64,000 nt of DNA from Malurus cyaneus samueli (lineage: Eukaryota > Chordata > Aves > Passeriformes > Maluridae): positions 65,712,439 through 65,776,438 of the forward strand of contig CM019236.1 in the NCBI GenBank assembly GCA_009741485.1, given 5' to 3'. The position numbers and the translations under genes were made by a program. This document shows, in pieces, positions 50,523 through 60,753 of the stretch. Each line of letters begins with the position of its first letter. Position 1 is the first letter of the stretch. The notes below the pieces were generated by a model, which made no database searches, was not told the DNA's origin, and saw nothing but the letters and a program-made list of their open reading frames with translations.

Positions 50523-52076
50523 ATACCTGTGTCTCATGATCATCGTCAAGAACACTCAGTTCAATTCCGTAGCGTTATTCGGAAGTCTTCAGGACTCGTC
50601 AAAGCCGGTAGCATAACCCAGAAATAGAGACAGGAAGGAGAAGAAGAAAAGAAGAAGAAGAAAAGGAAAGAAAAAAAGGGTAAGTAATTTCAATAAAATT
50701 TTGATTAAATCCCTGGTGAGCACAATTGCTTTCCAAATTAAGGTTACAAAACAAACTAATATAACCAAAATCAAAGGAACAATGATGGGATGGCACAAGT
50801 TATTCAGGACTCTTGTAGCAGTAGGTGACCACCCATAAAGGATCCCACCAATTTGTACATCTTCTTACCCTTTCCAGGACACAATGTATTTCTTTACATT
50901 GTGATGAATAGTTACCAAGGTTTTCTGTCCTATTTTTTTGATCTTCTCCAAAATTTCGATTAATACTGATGAAGCAGCAGTGCTTTACCAAGGTAAGGTT
51001 AGTCCCAATGGGGGTAGATACAACTTGGTGTATCAGCAAATAATTGGATTGCAAGAGGTGATAAGAAATAACTGGGGCTAATAAGAAAAATCACATCTTG
51101 ATTTACTAAAATTAACAAACACAAAAATTTAAATGATTCTTAGTGTATTTACTAAATTTTCTATTATTACTCTATCACAAGCAGTTCTTATGCATAACAT
51201 CCATTGCTATATACATAAGCCCGTTTCAGGATTCTCCTAGATGAATTTAAAATGAGCAATTAACAGTTGCCATTTCAAAAGGATAAGGACAGTTTTGCTA
51301 TGATTTAGCCCTAACTCAGTTATAAGATATTGAATGACTTAAATAAGCACAAAGGCTGTGGTTGTTTTTATAGTAGGGTTATAGGTAAAATTTACTTTAC
51401 CTTTTCTCAAGATGTCTATATGTTTGATAACAACCACTGGTGGGTTCCTAAGGCTGATAAGGACGACTGCAGTGGCTCTCGTAATTTGGTTAAATCTCTA
51501 GTGTGGCAGCCAATTATTCATTAGTACTTCTGAATCAATGTTATTCAAGATTCCCAATCCTTTTCCCACAGCACCAGTTATGTCTCTTTGTGTTCATTTC
51601 TTAAAAGGTTCCACTTTCATGGACAAGCTGGCTGCTTGCATCAGCAATTTGACTTGTTTAAGAGGCCATAACAATTAAACATATTTGTTGTTGGTCGTTT
51701 TCTGATTGTATATGGTCCAACTTCAAAAATTTTGGGCTGAGCATAACCAGTGGTTGGGTGGCAGGTATTATGACATCAAATTCGAGTTCCCCCCAGTGTT
51801 TTGTATTGTTTTTACCACACATGACTTTATGGGGAAATTGCACAGCAGTTAAGTTTAGCAACAATCCTAATTTTCAACATTACAATAAGAAAAAAAATGG
51901 CTGTAAGGTCCAATGCTATAACTGGTTACAGATGTAGTATCTGGTGTGGGTGTCCCTCAGAGTTCTCCTGTGAAAATTAAACACAACAGATCCTGCCAGC
52001 AAGAGGAAGAAAAGATTGAACACAGCATAGGAGTCAAGTGTAAATACAGACAAGAGAAGTATTCTGTGCCTCATGT
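50523..52076 (-). pseudogene. env: ERV env pseudogene, copy 4
   Basis: Same env remains as in copy 3. The hydrophobic anchor and a long phenylalanine/leucine-rich cytoplasmic-tail frame lie at 50,589-50,798. The ectodomain part lies at 50,800-51,054 and an upstream part at 51,658-51,864. The frames break at different places from copy 3 because of single-base differences, so neither copy is intact. Confidence 0.73.
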
Positions 52077-52447
52077 TGGAAAACGCTCCAGACAGCTACC
52101 AGTTTGCCAACTTGGGCACTCCCCCCTGCCTCTGTGATAGCTTGTTTGTTCCCTGGAGGAGGTGTGGAGGGCTACAGCCTTGTATCTCCACACTTTCCCT
52201 TCTGGCCTGGCTGAGGCATCAGTGAACCAAGAGTTTGCTGACTGTTTGGGGAAATAAGGGGAGGCCACTTCAGGACTGAGAAAGTCTTCCTGGCCACGTC
52301 CAAGCCCTCCTGCACAGCAGGATTTTTACAGCCCCTTCAGTTATTGAGAAAGCCTTACAATGATGTTCATTCTGAGCATACCACTTTCTAACTGAAGGCC
52401 CTCTGGGCCACCCTCAGGTGGGGGAGTCCCAGTAGAAGCTGCCTTAA
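52071..52447 (-). pseudogene. pol: ERV pol remnant, copy 4: connection and RNase H start
   Basis: WFTDASA and the following segment (52,071-52,268) are identical to copy 3. The connection segment just upstream is frameshifted here, unlike copy 3. The same abrupt pol-to-env join is present, so the integrase loss predates the unit duplication, or both copies represent one locus. Confidence 0.78.
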
Positions 52448-53288
52448 TGTTAAAACACATATTATAGTGTTGGTTTTTGCAAATATTGAAGATGAGTGCT
52501 ATGTGTGTGTTAACACAATTGTAGTGTTATTATCCAGAGATTAAAGGTAGATGCTATGTATGGTGCATCATAATATGATGTCTTACTTGTAGAAGAAGTT
52601 TATAATATGTTATAGCAAAACTATACAAAAGCTGGAAGAAAGTCACCAAAAAAAACCCCTGAATGGGCCCTGATGGCAATGTGTCCTTAAAGATAAGTCC
52701 TTAAAGCTCAGAGCTGGGGAAAATAATGCATACATTCACAAAGAAATCACATGCTTACACTTCAGGGTGGGAGGCCATCATGCCCCAGGGCTATCAACTG
52801 CCAGGCCAGTACAGACCCTGACAGCGAAAAGGGTGGGGTGGAAGGAACAGAGGCTTTGGGGTAAAAGTCTCTATCAAACAACTTGTAAAAATATCCATTT
52901 TGCTGCAAAAGGAGTCTGGCTGGCGAAAGCACCAACCTTCGGAGGCTTATCTGCACGGAAAGGCCAGGGGTGTTGGGACCCCTGTTATAAATACTCTCTC
53001 TTGACTAAGAACCGTCTGCTGAAGTTGTGGAATAGGGTCAGCAAACATGACCCAGGATAAAACAAGACTGTAAAAGGCGTTATGTTAAAGTACAACAAAA
53101 ATTTAAATATGCATAAATGCTATAGTAAGTTAAGGCTGATGCAACACAAATTATTTAAAGAAGTTTCTATCCATCCCGCCGTGTGCCTCTGGCAGATCGC
53201 CAAGCCACATATCCTTTGCTTTTATGTACTCCTATTGTCATTTATTAAAACCCTTAAATTTTAACAAGAAAGTGAATCATTTTTCACA
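52448..53288 (+). mobile_element. LTR-E, copy 4: solo LTR nested in pol
   Basis: Same nested plus-strand LTR as at 38,649, with the same flanking CTTAA and CTTAG and the ATAAATA and ATTAAA signals. It is slightly longer than copy 3 because of scattered extra bases. Confidence 0.8.
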
Positions 53289-53935
53289 CTTAGTAACTTT
53301 AAAGGGGCCTCTCAAAACCACTGCTCGTTTTCGTGTGATCTTTTCCACATTTCTATGAGAGCTAAGCCAACCAAAAACAATCCCTTTTCCCAGGCAATGG
53401 ATCTCTTTTCAGCATCTCTGAAACCAAAGGAGTAAAAACCAACAGGCCACATCAGACCCTCATGGCCCTGCTGCCATATGTGTAATGACAGTTCTGAGAA
53501 GGCAAATCCCCATTCCACTTGAAAAGGATCTGTAGGATGAATAGGGCCCAGGGCTTGGTGACTGTTGCTTCAAAAATCAACAATTGCAATGCTTTCACTT
53601 CCTGTGAGGATTTTTGGACCTTTTTCTGAGGGAATCTGCAAATTAAGGCTTTCTAACTGGGAGACCACTTTCCGTGGGCATCTCCCACCTCCTCTACTCC
53701 CCTCATCCCACAAGGACATCATGAGCAAGGGAGGAGAGTGGTCAGTTGCTTGGGGAAGCCTAGTGAAAGTGTATTGCTGTCCTTCCCATGTAAAAGCAAA
53801 GCAGTTTGTGTCCAGTGGCTGTAAAGGTATCAGTGCTATTAGTTCAGCTAGGTTTGGACTGCTGCTGTGAGAGAGTCTGTGTTAATTATTACTCCTCCTC
53901 CTGGAGTTCTTGTATAATCGGTTTGATACCTTGTC
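53289..53935 (-). pseudogene. pol: ERV pol remnant, copy 4: reverse transcriptase and tether
   Basis: Same ordered RT pieces as copy 3. The tether part is clearer here: a frame at 53,312-53,518 reads PVGFYSFGFRDAEKRSIAWE, a tether/connection segment of retroviral pol. The YxDD box is again not found. The right end joins the truncated 5' LTR at about 53,935. Confidence 0.72.
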
Positions 53936-54297
53936 TGTGGGGAGTACTCCTTTTCAGAGTGTCTCTTTATAGTCTTTCTGAAAGTGAGCTGCAGCTAGCC
54001 AAAAGGTGCCAAAGCAAGGGGGTTGGGGGGAGCCGGCCAAGAGGTGGGAAAGAATGTGTCATTGTTTTGTAAGGTGTACAGAACAACATGCAGTTCTCTC
54101 TTCCATCGCATGTTACCATCGTGTCACACATTTACCTTGCAGGCAGTCTGGAGCACTTGGTCAGACTATCCCACCTCAGTCTGGCCTGGACTTCTTTGAG
54201 CAAAAGTCACTCTTTCCCCTGGCGTTTTTGGATGTCAATCTCTGTCCATCATCAGTGATCATGAGACAGATGAGGGACTTCTGTATTGTCTCTTACA
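53936..54297 (-). mobile_element. LTR-A, copy 4: truncated 5' LTR of the provirus
   Basis: It has the same breakpoint as copy 3 and the same TCTTACA end, followed by GAGAC at 54,298-54,302. An indel-rich patch at about 54,080-54,170 is unlike both copies 2 and 3. Confidence 0.85.
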
Positions 54298-54946
54298 GAG
54301 ACAGATATGAAATTTACATTGGACTTATATCAAAATATATACATCTGCACATGTATTTGTAGACACAAAAGAGAAGTATAGCTACCCACAAAATAAGTAC
54401 TACATTGTCCAAGCTGCACTTTGAATTTGTTTCATATGGGTTGGAGGGTTTTTCCTTGTCTGTCTGAATTTTGGAGCAAACATTCTGGTTTTAGCTAGTG
54501 TTCATAGTTAATAATAGCACTGGGTAGGAAATTCTGTATTTCCTGAAGCATTCACTTGTTATCAATGATTGTTTTCCAAACATTATATATTGCAATTCCC
54601 CACTGAACTCTTTTTGGATACTCACTCTAAGAGGTTGTTATTACTATGTTAGCAAAAACATTTTTGTATACTATTATGCCATTATTATACCTGCACAGAC
54701 AATTTTTTAGCTTCTCATTTTGAGTTGATTGACCAGCTGTTTACTAGGAGATTGATAGGCTCTTATGTTAGAATGAAAAAGTTATGATTGTTTCTGAAAG
54801 CAATAAGCTCTGAACTCTGACGGGTAAAAAAACCAAAGAGTAATGATGATCTGCCAAGTCTGTAAACTGTGAACAGGAGAAGATTTAGAATGGTTGGTAA
54901 GGACTCACTAAAGGAGTCCCTTATTTAGCCCAGCCATGAGTAATAG

Positions 54947-56052
54947 TGTCATTGTTTGGAATGCTGGTCAAAAGCCAGGCACCCACAACACCTGCTCATT
55001 CGCTCTCCCCCCACCACCGAAGTAGAGAAGAGCGAAGGGGGGGAAAAAAACTAACAAAAGGTTCATGAGTTGAGATAAGGAGTGGGAGGAAACACTTGAT
55101 GGACAAACCAGGCACTACTTAAATAATCAAGTGAATTTATTACTAATAAAAGTCAGAGGAGGAGAATGAGAAATAAAATACAACCCTCAAAACACCAATC
55201 TTCTCCCCACTCCCTCCCCCTTCCACAACATGCAAAGCAGCAGGAATGGAACAGGGTGTGGGGTTGGTCAGTTCATCACCAGATCGATCTACGGCTGCTG
55301 AGGAAGAAGAGTCCTTCCCTTGCGTTGCTGTGGGGTCCCTCCCACGGGAGACAGTTCTCTGTGAACCTCTCCGTCGTGGCTTCACTTTCACAAGCAGCAC
55401 TCCACACACATCTGCTGCATTGTGAGTCCCTCCCACGGCAGACAGTCGTGCCCAAGCTGCTGCACCTAGTCCACTGGGTACAGGCCTGAAGCCAGGCTGT
55501 TCCATCTCAGGAGCAAGGCCTCTCTCTCCATGGGTCTCCTGCTGGACACAGCCCCCTTCTTGACGTTGCCCGCTCCAGCGTGGGGACTCCTCCTCCACAG
55601 GCTGCCGGTGGCTCTCTGCACCCTTGTGGACCCATGGCTGCAGAGGGACAGCCTGCTCCACCATGCTTGTCACACGGCCTGCAAAGGAATCCCAGCTCGG
55701 CGCCTGGAGCAGCCTCCTCCCCTCTCTGCACTGACCTTGGTGTCTACATCCTCACATATTCTCAGCCTCCTCCACTGGCAAAACTACTCTGAGTGCCCCT
55801 TGTTTTGATTTCCTCTTAAATACGTTTTCACAGAGGTGTAACCACAACTCCAATTGGCCCAGGTTTGTCAGTGCCATGTCCATCATCCTCAGAAGCCATT
55901 TGGCTCTGCTGGACATGGTGAAAGCCTCCAGAAGCTTCTCACAGGGCCATCTTTTTGGTCCCCCCACTTCCAAAAACTGGGCCAAGCAAAACAAACACAA
56001 GGAGTGATTTCTGCTGTAGAAAAGGTGGAAGAGTTCGGTGAGAATTCAGTCA
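54947..56052 (-). mobile_element. LTR-F, copy 4
   Basis: Same LTR and flanks. The GC-rich repeats again differ by small indels, giving a 176-codon minus-strand frame at 55,143-55,673 which has no domain and is absent in the other copies; not a gene. Confidence 0.65.
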
Positions 56053-58202
56053 CTTGAACTTTGTATCTTTTTATAGAGAAAAAGTACAGAATATCTCTCA
56101 GTTTACCTTCAGTTCCTTTCTATCAGGTAAGTATTGCTCAGTGTCAATACAGATAATGATGATTTGAAAATTGTCACTATCAGTTTGCACATTGAGTTAA
56201 GCTCAAGGACTGTCGGAGGAAAGAAACCATTTTCTTCTAAGATTTAGGCAAAAAAAACTTCACACAAAAAATATATTCCTTTAATTTTAACAATGGTTGT
56301 TAAAACAGTTGTTGTCAGATGTTTTCTGAAAAATTTAAAGAGGATTCCTTTTGCTCTGGTGCGGGTTTTCTTCCTACAAATTAGTCTACAAATATATTGG
56401 TCACAATCTGTACCTACTGAATAAACAAAATATTTCTTTCAGTATGAGATTCCAATTTACACTCTTGTAGCTGTTAATGAACGAGGGGAACTAAAGGCTT
56501 TTGAACACAGAAACATATCTAAACCTAGTAATAAGCTAAAAAAGAAAAAAGAAAAAAGACAAGAAAAACACTTAAAACCCACCAAAATGATGAACAGTGC
56601 ACACCCATAACAGATTGGTACCTATACCTGCTGTGAATCAAATTGAAGCTGAAATATGCCATAGACATACTAAAAGTTGTGAATGGCAACCATAAATTTT
56701 AACAAATAGCCATAACCTAATAGAAGCCTATTGAAATGATGTTACATTTAGTCAACTCCAAAATTTTGATTTATGTTCTCAAAGATATAGTAAACAACTT
56801 AATGAAAATCACAAATTATGTTAGAAGACTAGAATCCATTGGAATCCTAATTCTGCAAAAGGATTAGAAATGTGCATTGTAAGAGATTTAGCTCAGAAAA
56901 AGTTTTCTAAGACTGGAGAAATCATTCTAAAATACTTATAGGAAGAGGAAGAAGTTAATTTGAAGACACATATCAGTAATATTGGATAATAGGTATACAG
57001 TGCAACTAGATAGGAATCTGCCAAGGCATATCCCAGAAAGAAAGTTGATTGTAGATCTGGAACACTTAAACAGAACCAGTCACTCTGGTAGAAAGCGGAA
57101 AAACATTTCTCTATTTGTCAAATGTGTTGTCAATAAAATGTTTAAGAAGTGCCTCATGGAGCTTGAATCACATTGGTAAGAAATGCATTTGTTGTGGACT
57201 GGGTTTGTTCTCTTTCTGAATTGGAGTAGGGTCCTGCAGAAATTTTTATTTTAACCAAACAGCTTTCTGTTGGATCTCATGATCTTCTATCTGTTTGCTA
57301 CAAATTCCTCTACTCTGATACTATCAAGTCTAAATTTTTCTTCAGCATGTAAGAAAAATGAGACTTCATTTCTTGAAACTGTAACATCTTCCACCCTTTA
57401 AGTCAATACTGTTGGCCTTGCCCCCAAGGTCAGTCCCAACTCTGCCTTAGTAACATGATGATCTGTCTTATTGCCTGGTCCACTGCGAAGCCAAGATCAA
57501 TATTACTAGCCATGGTCACCAGTTCTACAGACATTCCTAATCACATGGAAATTCTTTTTTGACCTACTCCTCCCCAACTGTTTCATTTCCACTTGGCTAA
57601 GAAACTGAGGAGGAGTTAATATAAGAGATGAAAGCTGGTTTTATTGGTTATTTTATATTTTATAGACTTTAGACATAATTTAGAGTAAATGGTCTTCAGT
57701 CGTTGGCTTCCGAAATATGCCACTTGTCATTTTTATTTCTAATAACTGCAGCATTTGTTTTTTTGTGTTTTCCTGTGGAAAAAAAAGAAGTGTGAAAGAA
57801 AAATTGAAGGAATGCATTCTGCAGGATTTTAAGAGTACGAGAAGATGAAAACTAGATATATACACTTGGAGCATTACTGCCAGTATGGCTAACAGTACTT
57901 GTAAAGGAACCTCGGCTTGTACATTTAATAGCTTCTTCCATGATAAAATGTCAGATTTCAAGGCTCTCACTTTATTATGTGTGGGTAATAACTAATAAAG
58001 ACACATGATGACAACCCACAACTCCTGGAGGGGGTTACTACTAGGTAGGAGAAGAAATATTTACATTAGTTTAGGATGTATCGCTCTCGAGTAATGGAAT
58101 AAGATAAGGAAAGGCAAAACTCAAGCTGAATTTCATATAAAAACTGCTTGACAACGGGATCTGTTAGGCCATGGAATAACTTCCCTCAGCATATTTAAAG
58201 GA
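56053..58202. other. Unit filler after LTR-F, copy 4
   Basis: It matches 26,569-28,712, then joins the inside of LTR-C. Small indels are found mainly after about 57,140. No gene is seen. Confidence 0.7.
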
Positions 58203-58471
58203 TAATGAATATTACAAGGATATGCTTCTCATTGGGTAACATTTGAAACGTGTCATCAGAACTCCTTATAAGGCACAGATGTTGCAACTGGCAGCGGGTA
58301 TTGCATCAGCCAAGGGTCCGTTACCATAGGACCTAATGGGGAGGGGGTAGGAGCTGCTTGATGTTTCTTTACCTCTGCTATTATTGGCTATGGCTGGGTC
58401 TGTAGCCAGGCAGCTCCACGCTGGCCACGTGACCCCTGTCACGAAGCCATGTTCCATAGAAATCCCCCACA
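58203..58471 (-). mobile_element. LTR-C fragment, copy 4
   Basis: It matches the part of LTR-C from about 30,080 to its end and is followed by GGCTGG (58,472-58,477). The promoter and polyadenylation part is missing at the join with filler sequence. Confidence 0.8.
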
Positions 58472-59141
58472 GGCTGGCAAGGTTGCATTTCATGGCTTGA
58501 CTGTAAGGCTTTAAGGAAATTATTTGCTACTTTCAGGCTTTCAGAATGAACAAAGTAAAATAATCTTACATGTAAGATTAATAAGGTGAAGAATTAGAAA
58601 ACAATCCTGGCACTCACAGCATTTTATAACAAGCTAGTAATATTCTAATTTCTTATATAAACTATTAATGGTAAAGAATTTTCTAAGTTAATTTTTAAAA
58701 AATCTAAAATTATGCTTCAGATATTAGAAATATAATTGATTAGTTATTAATTTTACATTTTTTATTTTATTGATGGAAAAATATCAAAAACAGATGCAGA
58801 AGGAGCTCACTGAGACTTGCAATTGCAAATAAAAACATACTATGGTGTAACTCTTTCATAATTTACTTATTGGCCTATTAAATTGTAAAATTGTAAGGTA
58901 CGGCTGAAGTAATGCAATCAAATAAAGTGGATGTAATGTTAATGAAAATCCCTTTTATTTTTATTGACCCATAAAAATTAAAGTGCAAATGCATAAGCTT
59001 CTAAAAAATTTGGAGGATGCTGGTGTCATTATTCTAAATAGAAAAAAAGGAACTATGAATGTTGTATTAGCAGATGAACTTGAAGTCACTTGGTCACATT
59101 TTTAGGTTATAAAACCAGAATCTATTAATCCTTCCTATACT
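58472..59141. other. Distal unit sequence, copy 4, joined to right flank
   Basis: Same as 30,345-31,008; continues without a break into single-copy sequence from 59,142. No gene is seen. Confidence 0.75.
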
Positions 59142-59544
59142 GTCATCTCTCATTTCCTTCCCTCCCTGTATTTGAAACAGATACACTGTCTCTTAGGATT
59201 TCATATCTTATCACGAATATGGAAGGACATCTGGGGAAGTGATGAAACAGATACTGTGAAGATATTTCTTTTTTTCTCTCCTCCAGTAGAAAGATGACCC
59301 ATGCATCTCTTCTGTTTTCACTATAGTTTAAGACCTCTAGTGCAATACAGATGATCCTGGAAAGTGTGAAACTCTCAGTCTCACTTTCAGTGGCTGGTAA
59401 AATTACGGAGAAGTTTATTCTGGAGGTATTGAAGAACAGTTGAAGCCCAATGCTGTCATAGGTTACAGCCAATGTGCCTTCATGAGGATAAAGTCCTGCT
59501 TTTAAAATTTAATTTTCTTTTATGACTAGGTAAACCATGTAGTT

Positions 59545-60400
59545 AACCAACTGAAACCAGCTGGTGTAATCATCTTGGATTTCAGCATAATTTTCAACAT
59601 GGTCTCTTACAGGATCATTCTGGAAAAAATATCCTGCCCACAGCTGGACACATCACATCTTGTGATGGGTGAGCAACTAGCTCATGGGTCAGGCACCCCA
59701 TAGTGAATGTGGTCACATCAGACTGGTGATCTGTCACTAGTCATCTGCCACATGACTTCATTTCAGGGTCAATACTCTTCAATATCTTCAAAACTGAATT
59801 GGACACAATTCTTGAAGGTATATTGCTTGCCAAGAGTACTAAAATGGTAGGATCTGTTAACCCCCTCAAGGGCCAAGAGGCCCTGCAGAGCGACCTCAGC
59901 AAATCAGAGGGCTGGGCAATCACCTGCTATATGGGTTTAACAAGGTTGCATGCCAGATTCTGCATCTGGGATGAAGCGACCCTGGGTGTGTAGAGTGTGT
60001 AGACAGTCTGGGGAATGAGAGGCTGGAGAGCAGCACTGTGGAAAGGGACCTGGGGGCAAATAGAGTAAGAGTCAGCAGTGCCCTGGCAGCCTTGAGGGTC
60101 AACCCTGGGTGCTGGGGCACTAGGCTCAGCATCACCAACCAGGCAAGAGAGGGGATTGTCCTGCTCTGCTCTGCATTGGGGCAGCCTCACCTCCAGTGCT
60201 GGAGGCAGCCTTCAATGCCACAAGAAAGATATAAAGGTGTTAGAGAGTGTCCAATAGAGGGCTGTAGAAATGCTGAAAGATCTGGAGGCCAAGCTGTATA
60301 GGGAACAACTAAGGTTACTTTGTCTTCTCAGCCTGGAAAGGAGGAACTGAGAGGAATACCATGCGTACTGGAACTTCCTTGTGAAGGAAAGAATGGCAGG
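59545..60400 (+). mobile_element. CR1 LINE fragment with decayed reverse transcriptase
   Basis: Near 59,572 the plus strand reads LDFS-xx-FN-MVS-RIILEK, a decayed form of the CR1 RT block that normally has LDFSKAFDTVSH. Further on are CR1-like blocks: GCCCTGCAGAG-GACCT, GGGCAATCA, CATCTGGGATG, GGCTGGAGAGCAGC and AAAGGGACCTGGGGG. Many frameshifts and stops break it, so it is a dead fragment about 850 bases long, without a recognisable CR1 3' tail. Frames on either strand in this stretch are not genes. Confidence 0.85.
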
Positions 60401-60717
60401 GGTGGACATAATACCTTCTGATGAGCATGCCCTGTATGTCTCTGGTAAAATCTGGTGTGACAGTACCATTTCTGTACTGTCATTCTTTCTCTGGGATCAT
60501 GACTTTCAATACGTGGAGGAGCTTAGAATACACTTATAACTAGATCTATGGCCTCTGAGTATGTCCTCTATTGGTGTCCCGTAATTCATGTGTGGATAGT
60601 GGGCCTATGACTCTGAACTTATATTTTGAGCTGTACTGTAATGTTTCCCCAGTCCGCTGAGGTTCTAGGGACTGACGAATTGGAGAAGACGGTGATTGAC
60701 AAAGTGCAAAATCGATG

Positions 60718-60753
60718 GTTTAAAAAAAAAACCAAAAAAAAAAAAAAAAAAAG
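60718..60753. repeat. Poly-A tract
   Basis: About 35 bases of A with one CC interruption. No transposon end can be tied to it with certainty. Confidence 0.8.

Larger units (their letters stand above)
44577..59141 (+). repeat. Tandem unit, copy 4 (about 14.5 kb, provirus form)
   Basis: It begins at the same base of LTR-D as copy 3, just after the second N gap. It holds the provirus form of LTR-A, region B and, after a join at about 58,200, the second part of LTR-C and the distal unit sequence that leads into the right flank. Relative to copy 2 it lacks about 1.4 kb, including all of LTR-B. Confidence 0.85.

Noticed and set aside
55143..55673. 176-codon minus-strand frame
   Set aside because: It lies in the GC-rich internal repeats of LTR-F. 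It is open only in copy 4 and is explained by composition.
60038..60301. 87-codon plus-strand frame as a gene
   Set aside because: It reads across the CR1 fragment in a wrong frame; CR1-like blocks are recognisable at the DNA level instead.
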